Positions 1 through 6,130 of a stretch of DNA of 12,579 bases are shown one piece after another. Positions within the stretch are counted from its first letter, which is position 1. Each line of letters begins with the position of its first letter. This DNA is from an uncultured bacterium (lineage in GTDB: Bacteria > Bacteroidota > Bacteroidia > Bacteroidales > Bacteroidaceae), in contig CALZMB010000036.1 of NCBI GenBank assembly GCA_945788485.1, positions 1 to 12,579 of the forward strand, written 5' to 3'. The position numbers and the translations under genes are program-made. The notes under the pieces were generated by a model. It did no database searches. It had not been told where the DNA came from and saw nothing but the letters and a program-made list of their open reading frames with translations.

Positions 1-345
1 GATTTATCGGGTAAAGTCCACGAGGATTCACCTTACGGTTTAGATTTATCGGGTAATAGAACAGAGAAATTACCTGACAAAGTACGTTTATCGGGTATAA
101 TTGCAACGAAATTAAGTTTATCGGGTAAGTTTTCGGGGAATTTGCTGCTGACGAAGTCTTTGATTGGCAAACTAACTGAGATTTACATTTACATCAGCCA
201 GCATCCACACTCCACGAAAGAAGATATAGCAACTTATATAGAACGAAGCGAAGAAACATCGAAGAAATACCTCCAAAAACTTACCGCTATTAATCTGATC
301 ACTCCAGAAGGTGGCAACAAGAACAGAACATACAGTATAACGTGA
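1..345 (+). CDS. C-terminal part of a winged-helix protein (possibly AAA_4/AlbA-type ATP-binding or Fic regulator), 5'-truncated
   Basis: The reading frame is open from the first base to a TGA at 343-345, giving 114 residues with no start inside the window, so the gene begins upstream. The first half is a linker in which Leu-Ser-Gly recurs four times, each coded TTA TCG GGT. The last 60 or so residues look like a winged-helix DNA-binding domain: a helix (KLTEIYIYISQHP), a helix-turn-helix with STKEDIATYI and EETSKKYLQKLTAINLI, then a wing (TPEGGNKNRTYSI). This order, a KLSGKL-like repetitive linker followed by a winged helix, is typical as I recall of the C-terminus of Bacteroidetes AAA_4/AlbA_2 ATP-binding proteins, and some Fic proteins also end this way. 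The catalytic part is not visible, so the family is inferred. The gene is more AT-rich than its neighbours, which would fit acquisition by transfer. Confidence 0.6.
   Translation, partial: DLSGKVHEDSPYGLDLSGNRTEKLPDKVRLSGIIATKLSLSGKFSGNLLLTKSLIGKLTEIYIYISQHPHSTKEDIATYIERSEETSKKYLQKLTAINLITPEGGNKNRTYSIT
3..127 (+). repeat. Four in-frame copies of an 11-bp direct repeat (TTTATCGGGTA)
   Basis: TTTATCGGGTA occurs at 3-13, 45-55, 87-97 and 117-127, at intervals of 42, 42 and 30 bp, all multiples of three and all in the same frame of the truncated gene. Every copy uses the codons TTA TCG GGT for Leu-Ser-Gly although all three amino acids have many synonyms. The sequence between copies is not obviously conserved. 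The array may continue upstream of the window. Confidence 0.8.
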
Positions 346-362
346 GAATCACGCGTAATTCA

Positions 363-406
363 ACTTTCGGAAGTTATTGGCAACTATGTTGATAACTCTC
401 GAAAGT
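363..406. repeat. Imperfect inverted repeat between the winged-helix gene and ssrA
   Basis: The 15-nt arms 363-377 and 392-406 pair as ACTTTCG/CGAAAGT and AGTTAT/ATAACT with a 2-nt internal mismatch. A short inner stem, CAAC (381-384) with GTTG (388-391), lies inside. The next bases are GCATAAACC with no T-run, so it is not a textbook intrinsic terminator for the gene ending at 345, although it could still act as one. It could also be an operator. Confidence 0.55.
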
Positions 407-512
407 GCATAAACCTTCACTATCCGAAAAAGAACTACAGCACCGCTCAATCAACCACAAGAACAACTGATTGTTACATTTTTTCCAAAATATCAGAAAA
501 AAAACGGAAATA

Positions 513-544
513 TTTGTCGCAAAGAAAAAAAATGCGTAACTTTG
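513..544 (+). promoter_or_regulatory. Bacteroidetes-type promoter for ssrA
   Basis: The -33 element TTTG (513-516) and the -7 element TAACTTTG (537-544, matching TAnnTTTG exactly) are 20 nt apart, the known spacing for the Bacteroidetes primary sigma factor. Transcription should start near 551, leaving about 39 nt of 5' leader for RNase P to remove from pre-tmRNA. The upstream DNA is A/T-rich. Confidence 0.85.
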
Positions 545-589
545 CACATTAATCAATGTATGAAGACATACATGAGAGAATCATACTGC

Positions 590-987
590 GGGGCTGACTG
601 GATTTGACAGCGGGCAGAAGCGGTATGTAAGCATGTGGAGACGAGATGGTAGTCTCCATAATCCCTGCTATCAAAAATTCAACTGGCGAAACACGTTACG
701 CTCTCGCTGCCTAACTGAAGCACAGTAGGTTACTGGCTTAATCTCCGCACAGGGTGCAGAGACGAGACATCGCTCAGAAGCTCTTGTTCCGAGGCGTCTG
801 GCAAAGCGGTGTAGGAAAATCGGGAATAGCTGACGGCGCGTCTCAAACCGGCAGTGAAGCTTAAAGAGACTAAGGTGGCAGTTGGTGGTCCGGAACTTGC
901 TGACACCCGACACCCGATGCCGGAATAAACATGTAGAAAGCATATTGGTTCCCTGTATGGACGAGGGTTCGACTCCCTCCAGCTCCA
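590..987 (+). ncRNA. ssrA: tmRNA (transfer-messenger RNA)
   Basis: This RNA rescues stalled ribosomes by trans-translation with SmpB. The 5' end GGGGCTGACTGGATTTGACA is the conserved tmRNA start. Its first seven bases pair with CAGCTCC (980-986) to close the acceptor stem with one G-U pair, and A987 is the discriminator. The T-arm is present as GAGGGTTCGACTCCCTC. The next bases are CGA, so CCA is not encoded and must be added. The length, 398 nt, suits a one-piece bacterial tmRNA. The tag reading frame is at 685-714. Apparent proteins on the opposite strand (for example one beginning MSWSWRESNPRP) are artefacts of reading this RNA gene. Confidence 0.97.
685..714 (+). other. tmRNA proteolysis-tag reading frame (GETRYALAA)
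   Basis: The codons GGC GAA ACA CGT TAC GCT CTC GCT GCC TAA encode GETRYALAA and a stop. With the alanine carried by charged tmRNA the tag is AGETRYALAA. The ALAA end is the ClpXP-type degron. Bacteroides species, from memory, carry GETNYALAA, so this tag differs by Asn to Arg. Confidence 0.93.
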
Positions 988-994
988 CGACAAA

Positions 995-1019
995 AGGCAG
1001 GCGCTGAAAGAGCCTGCCT
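995..1019 (+). terminator. Hairpin just downstream of ssrA, possible terminator or processing site
   Basis: AGGCAGGC (995-1002) and GCCTGCCT (1012-1019) form a perfect 8-bp GC-rich stem with a 9-nt loop, starting 8 nt after the mature tmRNA 3' end. No T-run follows, so termination may be incomplete and some transcripts could read into the dehydrogenase gene. Confidence 0.55.
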
Positions 1020-1050
1020 GTCATAACCTTAAAAACACTTTAAGAAAGAA

Positions 1051-2310
1051 TTGGGAAAAGTATTAGTCATCGGCTGTGGCGGCGTAGCTAACGTCGCTAT
1101 CCAGAAATGTGCGCAGAACACGGAAGTGTTTGATGAGATTTGCATCGCCTCGCGCACTATCAGCAAATGCGACGCTCTGAAAGAGAAGCTCGCCGGTATA
1201 TCGGACGCTGTTGTCACCACTCGTACGGTGGATGCCGACAATGTAGAGGAAGTGAAAAGCCTCATCAACGACGTGCGGCCTGACATCGTGCTGAACCTCG
1301 CGCTGCCATACCAGGACCTCACTATCATGGAGGCTTGCCTGCAGTGCGGCGTTGACTATGTTGACACGGCAAACTACGAGTGTGAAGACACTAACGACCC
1401 GGAATGGCGCAAGATTTACGAGGCACGCTGCAAGGAGAAAGGCTTCACGGCATATTTCGACTACTCGTGGCAGTGGGCTTACCGCAAGCGCTTCGAGGAG
1501 GCGGGCATAACGGCTCTGCTCGGAACGGGCTTCGACCCGGGTGTGACAAGCGTATTCTCGGCGTATGCCTTGAAGCACTATTTCGACCAGATAGACACCA
1601 TCGACATCCTTGACTGCAACGGCGGAGACCACGGCTATCCATTCGCGACAAACTTCAACCCGGAAATCAACCTGCGCGAAGTTAGCGCCAACGGCTCATA
1701 CTGGGAGAACGGACACTGGGTGGAGACAGAGCCAATGGAGATAAAGCGTGTCTATAACTTCGACGGCGTGGGAGAGAAAGACATGTACCTGCTGCATCAC
1801 GAGGAGATAGAATCGCTCGCGCAGAACATCCCGGGCGTGAAGCGCATAAGATTCTTCATGACATTCGGACAGAGCTATCTCACACACATGAAATGCCTGG
1901 AGAATGTCGGCATGCTCGGCACCGAACCTGTAGAGTTCAACGGACAGCAGATAGTGCCGATACAATTCCTGCGCACGCTCCTGCCCGACCCTGCATCATT
2001 GGGCCCCCGCACAGTGGGCAAGACAAACATCGGATGCATCTTCACGGGCACGAAAGACGGCAAGCAGCGCTCTGTCTATATCTACAACGTCTGCGACCAT
2101 CAGGAGTGCTACAAGGAAGTAGGCTCACAGGCCATCTCATACACGACCGGCGTGCCGGCAATGATCGGCACCGCACTCGTCATGCAGGGACTATGGAAAC
2201 GTCCCGGAGTGTTCAACGTAGAAGAGTTCGACCCGGACCCTTACATGGACGCGCTGAACAAATGGGGACTGCCATGGCAGGTGGACGAGAACCCCGTGCT
2301 CGTGCCGTAA
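1051..2310 (+). CDS. Carboxynorspermidine/carboxyspermidine dehydrogenase (saccharopine dehydrogenase family)
   Basis: This cytosolic enzyme (CANSDH) condenses a diamine (putrescine or diaminopropane) with aspartate semialdehyde and reduces the imine with NADPH to carboxyspermidine or carboxynorspermidine, the substrate of NspC encoded nearby. The 419-residue protein opens with a Rossmann dinucleotide-binding motif (KVLVIGCGGVANV, 3-15). It has the family motifs VDYVDTANYE (101-110) and GTGFDPGVTS (158-167), and TGVPAMIGTAL near 366-376, with length and order typical of Lys1-like CANSDH. The start is TTG at 1051: an in-frame TAA lies at 1030-1032 and no ATG or GTG follows it, and translation from TTG gives the expected GKVLVIG N-terminus. 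No consensus promoter is visible in the 63 nt after ssrA, so read-through or a weak promoter must supply transcription. The LUD gene follows after 29 nt and is probably co-transcribed. The choice between norspermidine and spermidine cannot be read from sequence. Confidence 0.93.
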   Translation: MGKVLVIGCGGVANVAIQKCAQNTEVFDEICIASRTISKCDALKEKLAGISDAVVTTRTVDADNVEEVKSLINDVRPDIVLNLALPYQDLTIMEACLQCGVDYVDTANYECEDTNDPEWRKIYEARCKEKGFTAYFDYSWQWAYRKRFEEAGITALLGTGFDPGVTSVFSAYALKHYFDQIDTIDILDCNGGDHGYPFATNFNPEINLREVSANGSYWENGHWVETEPMEIKRVYNFDGVGEKDMYLLHHEEIESLAQNIPGVKRIRFFMTFGQSYLTHMKCLENVGMLGTEPVEFNGQQIVPIQFLRTLLPDPASLGPRTVGKTNIGCIFTGTKDGKQRSVYIYNVCDHQECYKEVGSQAISYTTGVPAMIGTALVMQGLWKRPGVFNVEEFDPDPYMDALNKWGLPWQVDENPVLVP

Positions 2311-2339
2311 GCCGCTGATATACATACCGCACACACCTT

Positions 2340-2981
2340 ATGAGTATGACACCAACTGAAATACGGAACATGAAGCTCGGCGAGAGACTCGTGAAGAACC
2401 TCGCCCGGCGCAATATGGAAGCGTTCTACTGCCCCGACAAGGAAACGGCGATAGCGAAGGTGACGGAACTGATGCCGGAGGGCAGCAGCGTCACATGGGG
2501 AGGCTCGATGTCGATTAGAGACATGGGGCTGACAGATGCCATTGCCGCAAGCGGGAGATACGAGGTGTTTGACCGTGACAAGGCGGCAGGGCCGGATGAG
2601 GTGCAGGAGATATACCGCAAGGCGTTCGGCTGCGACTTCTTCATCTCAAGCGCGAACGCCATGAGCGAAGACGGGGAGATTGTGAACATCGACGGCAACG
2701 GAAACCGCGTGGCGGCTATAACGTTCGGGCCGAAGAACGTCATCTTCGTCGTCGGGATAAACAAGGTGTGTCAGGACTGTGAAGCGGCTGTGAAGCGCGC
2801 ACGCTCTACCGCCGCCCCCATCAATGCGGCACGTTTCAATATCGAGACGCCATGCCACATCGACGGGGTATGCCACAACTGCAACTCAAAAGACTGCATC
2901 TGCAACTTCATACACATACTGCGCAACTCGCCGAAAGGCAGGCACAAAGTGGTGATTGTAGGCGAACCGTTGGGCTACTGA
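2340..2981 (+). CDS. LUD-domain protein (LutC/YkgG-like, DUF162)
   Basis: The 213-residue protein matches the LUD family, related to LutC of the LutABC lactate oxidation complex. The domain spans nearly the whole length, with the motif SSVTWGGSMSIRDMGL (49-64), the core DFFISSANAMSEDGEIVNID (99-118) and FGPKNVIFVVGINKV (129-143). Near the C-terminus five cysteines are clustered: C172, C178, C181, C186 and C188 (CHIDGVCHNCNSKDCICN), a pattern found in the stand-alone form of the family that might bind metal or an Fe-S cluster (inference). No LutA or LutB gene is nearby, so a role in lactate use is not supported. ATG at 2340 is used; a second ATG at 2346 is an alternative. The gene lies 29 nt after the dehydrogenase and ends before a strong terminator, so the two form a likely operon. 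Its function is unknown. Confidence 0.88.
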   Translation: MSMTPTEIRNMKLGERLVKNLARRNMEAFYCPDKETAIAKVTELMPEGSSVTWGGSMSIRDMGLTDAIAASGRYEVFDRDKAAGPDEVQEIYRKAFGCDFFISSANAMSEDGEIVNIDGNGNRVAAITFGPKNVIFVVGINKVCQDCEAAVKRARSTAAPINAARFNIETPCHIDGVCHNCNSKDCICNFIHILRNSPKGRHKVVIVGEPLGY

Positions 2982-3036
2982 CGCACACGAAGCGGCGTGA
3001 CAGCCTGGGCGGCAAGCCAAGAAGCAGGACATAGAA

Positions 3037-3121
3037 TACGCAAAACGAGCTGACGGACAGATTTGTTTCAGTCTTTACCAATAAGACCTACAGCAAATCT
3101 GTCCGTCAGCTCGTTTTCGTA
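3037..3121. terminator. Very long bidirectional hairpin between converging genes
   Basis: The arms 3042-3065 and 3094-3117 are perfect 24-bp inverted complements. A further four pairs (3037-3040 with 3118-3121) extend the stem beyond a single bulged C at 3041. Inside the 28-nt loop a second stem forms: GTCTT (3071-3075) with AAGAC (3083-3087). On each strand the stem ends in GCTCGTTTT, so it can stop transcription from the LUD gene (+) and from nspC (-). It is much longer than ordinary intrinsic terminators. Confidence 0.85.
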
Positions 3122-3132
3122 ATTTTAGAGTT

Positions 3133-4272
3133 CTACACGCGCGACTTGAAATCATCGTATGTGAATGTCTTCCACAGACGCGTCTCGCCCCCTTGACGGA
3201 TGTATATGTCGGGCAGAGGCATACCGTTGAAGGTGTTTGTCTTCACCATCGAATATATCGCCATGTCGCCGAAGACGACGGTGTCGCCCTCATGCAGCTC
3301 ATCAGCGAAGGTGTATGTGCCTATGACATCACCGCTCAGGCAGGTCGGACCGCCGAAACGGTAGATGTGTCCCGCATCACTCTGAACGGGAGAAAGGACA
3401 GGCGGGGTATATGGCATCTCTATGACATCGGGCGTATGACATGCCGCTGACATGTCGAGGATGACATTCGAGACGCCGTCAGCGCCGCGCGGCTGCACCT
3501 CAAGGACAGTGGAATGAAGCTCGCCGGCATTAAGGGCGACAGCCTCGCCGGGTTCGAGATAAACGTCGAGATGATAGGTCTGGCGGATATGGCTGACGCA
3601 CTGTTCGAGGAGGGGTATGTCATAATCGGCACGAGTGATGTGATGTCCGCCGCCGAAATTGAGCCAACGCAACTGGTGGAGATATGTGCCGAACTTCTCT
3701 TCGACTGCATCGAGCGTCGTCTTCAGGTCGTCGGAGTTCTGCTCGCAAAGCGTGTGGAAGTGCAGGCCGTCGATAACAGAGGAGAGATCGGTGATGCCTT
3801 GAGATTCGAGATAGCTACGAAGGGCGGACAGCGTGGTGCCGAGACGAGAGCCGGGAGCACAGGGGTCATAGATGGCGTGGCCCTCCTGGGTGGAGCACTC
3901 AGGATTGACGCGGAGCCCGACCTGCAGCCCTGCCTCGCGCAGACGGCGTGCATAGCGGTGCAGCTGTTGCGGACTGTTCAGCACGACATGGTCGCAGATG
4001 GTCTGCAAGACGGCGATGTCCTCGTCACGGAATGCGGGAGAGAAGACGTGGTTCTCTTTCCCCGGCATCTCTTCGTGACACAGGCGCGCCTCATAGACTC
4101 CGCTCGCCGTAGCACCAGAAAGATATTTAGAGATGAGAGGGTAGAGGGCGTAGCAGCTGAAACATTTCTGCGCGAGGAGAATCTTTGAGCCGGTACGCTG
4201 CATGACACCGTTCAAGACTTTCAGGTTCTGCTCTATACGGTCGGCGTCGATAAGGAAATATGGTGTTCGCAT
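3133..4272 (-). CDS. nspC: Carboxynorspermidine decarboxylase
   Basis: This PLP enzyme (fold type III, alanine-racemase-like barrel) decarboxylates carboxynorspermidine or carboxyspermidine to norspermidine or spermidine, the last step of the route begun by the dehydrogenase on the other strand. The start chosen is ATG at 4272 (379 residues), because the protein then opens MRTPYFLIDAD as family members do; an upstream in-frame start at 4311 would add 13 unrelated residues. The PLP-binding lysine is K36 in ILLAQKC. Further motifs are HFHTLCEQ (171-178), the phosphate-binding glycines GGGHH (207-211), EPGEA (240-244), GGPTCLSGDV (307-316, with the active-site cysteine) and the C-terminal FGDMAIYSMVKTNTFNG (334-350). 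All expected catalytic features are present. The gene lies 79 nt downstream of the RelA/SpoT-like gene and probably shares its transcript. Its leader contains a hairpin close to the start codon. It ends at the long bidirectional terminator. Confidence 0.94.
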   Translation of the reverse strand: MRTPYFLIDADRIEQNLKVLNGVMQRTGSKILLAQKCFSCYALYPLISKYLSGATASGVYEARLCHEEMPGKENHVFSPAFRDEDIAVLQTICDHVVLNSPQQLHRYARRLREAGLQVGLRVNPECSTQEGHAIYDPCAPGSRLGTTLSALRSYLESQGITDLSSVIDGLHFHTLCEQNSDDLKTTLDAVEEKFGTYLHQLRWLNFGGGHHITRADYDIPLLEQCVSHIRQTYHLDVYLEPGEAVALNAGELHSTVLEVQPRGADGVSNVILDMSAACHTPDVIEMPYTPPVLSPVQSDAGHIYRFGGPTCLSGDVIGTYTFADELHEGDTVVFGDMAIYSMVKTNTFNGMPLPDIYIRQGGETRLWKTFTYDDFKSRV

Positions 4273-4284
4273 AAGGTTGTTCGG

Positions 4285-4311
4285 GTGCCGCTGACGATGA
4301 TTTTGCGGCAC
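4285..4311 (-). promoter_or_regulatory. Hairpin in the nspC leader
   Basis: Read on the - strand, GTGCCGC (4311-4305) and GCGGCAC (4291-4285) form a perfect 7-bp stem with a 13-nt loop. The stem ends 12 nt before the nspC ATG, where it could affect ribosome access. No protein or ligand can be named for it. Confidence 0.45.
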
Positions 4312-4340
4312 GGAATTAGTTATCGGGAGGTTTACGGAAA

Positions 4341-4372
4341 GCAGAGACGGATTATTTCACCGCCGTCTCTGC
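4341..4372 (-). terminator. Hairpin across the relA-like stop codon, possible attenuator
   Basis: GCAGAGACGG (4341-4350) and CCGTCTCTGC (4363-4372) form a perfect 10-bp stem. The TAA stop of the RelA/SpoT-like gene (4354-4352) sits in the 12-nt loop. On the - strand only TTTCC follows, a weak T-run, so partial termination or mRNA stabilisation between this gene and nspC is more likely than a full stop. Confidence 0.5.
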
Positions 4373-5155
4373 CTTGTATTTCCAATGAGCGGCAGATCCG
4401 TGTTCTGCCTCGTAGTCCATGCGTTCAGAGCGAATCTGTATCTCAATCCAGTTGCAGTCGGGACCCATTACGGTCAGCTGCAACGCCTGATAACCCGAGG
4501 GCTTAGGGTGAGTGATCCAGTTCTTGATGCGGTCGGGATGTATGCGGTAGAGCATCGACAGCACGTTGTAGATTCTCCAGCAATAGAACTGCTCGATATT
4601 CATGTCGCACGCCATGGCACGCCGCACTTGCCCCATGCCCGGGATGTCGTCGAGAGAGTTGGGAGCGGCAAGAGGTTCGGGCGCGCCGTCGGGCACCTTA
4701 TATACGATGCGCGTGGCAAAGAGGTCGTAAACGTCGTCGAAATGCTTCTTGTCGATGCGCATCTTGCGCCAGATGGAATAGACGGACTTCATCCTGTAGA
4801 GGAATGTATATTCTATCCCGAGGTCGTCAAGCATGGCGCGGATAGGCAGCGCGAAGGTCTTGAAGACATTCTCGCACATAGCCTCCGACTCTTGCAGGAG
4901 AAGCTTCAGGCGGCGGTAGTCGTCGGGATAGCCTACTTTCACGGCGAGCTCGAGAAGTTCTTTCTGTGTCGAGGCAAGCCCGAGGCGCTCGGCTTCTGGC
5001 GCCCAACGTTCCATCACGTCGTCAACGAGCTGACGGCATGAAACGCCAACGGGCAGACTGGCGTTGGAATCCAACTGCCTCATCTGCCCGAGGATATTGT
5101 GTATGATGTCCACCCGCTTCTGCTCGTCGGGTGAGAATTCTGTTCGTTCTGTCAT
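4352..5155 (-). CDS. RelA/SpoT-type (p)ppGpp synthetase-domain protein lacking hydrolase and C-terminal domains
   Basis: The 267-residue protein matches the synthetase domain of RelA/SpoT homologues, which transfers pyrophosphate from ATP to GTP or GDP. Residues 40-95 resemble the helical linker that precedes this domain in long Rel proteins (MERWAPEAERLGL). The synthetase core follows: RMKSVYSIWRKM (121-132), FDDVYDLFATRI (139-150, with the metal-binding Asp equivalent D144), HPKPSGYQALQLTVMGP (216-232) and IEIQIRSERM (237-246, with the catalytic Glu equivalent E238), then AEHGSAAHWKYK. There is no HD hydrolase domain before it and no TGS or ACT after it. The usual His of GYQSxH is Gln (Q226), and residues 153-188 look like an insertion. 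ATG at 5155 is chosen; a GTG at 5176 would add seven residues. It lies 54 nt after the lipoprotein gene and upstream of nspC. Activity is likely but not certain, given the His-to-Gln change. Confidence 0.87.
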   Translation of the reverse strand: MTERTEFSPDEQKRVDIIHNILGQMRQLDSNASLPVGVSCRQLVDDVMERWAPEAERLGLASTQKELLELAVKVGYPDDYRRLKLLLQESEAMCENVFKTFALPIRAMLDDLGIEYTFLYRMKSVYSIWRKMRIDKKHFDDVYDLFATRIVYKVPDGAPEPLAAPNSLDDIPGMGQVRRAMACDMNIEQFYCWRIYNVLSMLYRIHPDRIKNWITHPKPSGYQALQLTVMGPDCNWIEIQIRSERMDYEAEHGSAAHWKYKAETAVK

Positions 5156-5209
5156 GTAGTTGTCAGGCGGGTTCACATGTTTCCGCCAAGAAACAATTGA
5201 AAAATACTA

Positions 5210-6022
5210 TCAGTTGAGCATCTCCTGACGTGTCTTTGCCAGGTCTTCTTTGATTTCAGCAAGCTCTTTCTTCAGGTCCTCAACAGTTGTGGCGTTGATT
5301 TTTTTCAGCGGCTGAATAGCCTCTGCCAAGCCCTGTATTTCTGCGTCATAGACAGAGAGACGGTCGATGGCGTCGAGGATGAGGACGATGCGGAATGTGA
5401 TGTTTGCGACAGCTTCGTCATCATAGCCCTGGAGGAACTTGTCTGAATTCTGGCTTGCCACATAGAGCTGCTCTACTGTAGCGGCGCAGGTAGCGGTCCA
5501 GAAGAAGTGGATGCGGCCGCTCTTCTCTTCCATCTCGTAAATCTCTTTCTCTATCTGCTGGAACGTGCCTTTGTCCTGAAGTTTCTCAAGCGCAGGGTCG
5601 TTGATGTCTGCAAGGAGCTTTGATATGGCTGCGTCATAGTCTTTCGTGTCCATATCGTAGAGCTTTGCTACAGCACGGTCGGTGGTGAGGAACGAGAAGG
5701 CTGCGTATTTCTGAAGGATGGTCTGAACATCGTTGGCTGCTGACGGAGCGAGGAGATAGTCTGGCTTCACTTTCTTCTCGTCGGCGCTGAGAGTGATTTC
5801 GCCGTTGTTGATGGCCTGATAGAGCGGAGTGAACTTCTTTGAGCTAATCTCTGCTGCGATGCTGTCGAGCTGCATTTTCACAGAAGCTTCAATCTGCTGT
5901 TGTTCAAACGACTTCACTACGGTATCAGAATCCTGGCCTGAGTTGTCGGCATTTGTCTTGTTTCCACATGCTGCAAAAAGCATGGCAGTGAAGATTGCGA
6001 TTACGAGGGTTAATTTCTTCAT
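5210..6022 (-). CDS. Lipoprotein of unknown function
   Basis: The 270-residue protein begins with a clear lipoprotein signal: MKK, a hydrophobic stretch to about residue 17, and the lipobox FAAC with C19 as the lipidation site. An acidic Asn/Asp-rich tether follows (NKTNADNSGQDSDT). The rest is soluble and predicted mostly helical, with KRVKPDYLL-like and HFFWTATCAATVEQLY (about 173-188) segments that I do not assign to any named family, and a charged C-terminal coiled coil (about 245-270, EDLKKELAEIKEDLAKTRQEM in part). It resembles conserved Bacteroidales hypothetical lipoproteins. The ATG at 6022 is supported by the signal peptide and an A-rich upstream stretch. It is the first gene after a consensus promoter (6131-6161) and is followed after 54 nt by the RelA/SpoT-like gene. 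No function is proposed. Confidence 0.88.
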   Translation of the reverse strand: MKKLTLVIAIFTAMLFAACGNKTNADNSGQDSDTVVKSFEQQQIEASVKMQLDSIAAEISSKKFTPLYQAINNGEITLSADEKKVKPDYLLAPSAANDVQTILQKYAAFSFLTTDRAVAKLYDMDTKDYDAAISKLLADINDPALEKLQDKGTFQQIEKEIYEMEEKSGRIHFFWTATCAATVEQLYVASQNSDKFLQGYDDEAVANITFRIVLILDAIDRLSVYDAEIQGLAEAIQPLKKINATTVEDLKKELAEIKEDLAKTRQEMLN

Positions 6023-6130
6023 TGTTCTTATGGTTTTATGTTTTAGTTATTTTTTGTTTTCTCCGTTTTTCAGGGTGAATAGAAAGGTCTGCCACGCTAT
6101 GAGGAGCAGCCTTTCGGGGAAAGTACACTG

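Noticed and set aside
3..127. Reading the TTTATCGGGTA copies as a CRISPR array or replication iterons
   Set aside because: The repeats are only 11 bp, lie in frame inside a coding region, and have no cas or rep gene nearby.
462..484. Small hairpin AACAA/TTGTT followed by six T
   Set aside because: The stem has only five A/T-rich pairs, too weak to call a terminator.
671..1024. Two overlapping - strand reading frames (one containing MSWSWRESNPRP)
   Set aside because: They lie on the antisense strand of ssrA. Such 'WRESNPRP' proteins are well-known artefacts of reading tRNA-like sequence.
1063..1632. 189-codon - strand reading frame
   Set aside because: It is antisense to the dehydrogenase and shows no domain.
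3514..4188. 224-codon + strand reading frame
   Set aside because: It is antisense to nspC, whose motifs are complete; the frame has no recognisable domain and reflects codon bias of the real gene.
4385..5041. 218-codon + strand reading frame
   Set aside because: It is antisense to the RelA/SpoT-like gene, whose synthetase motifs are clear.
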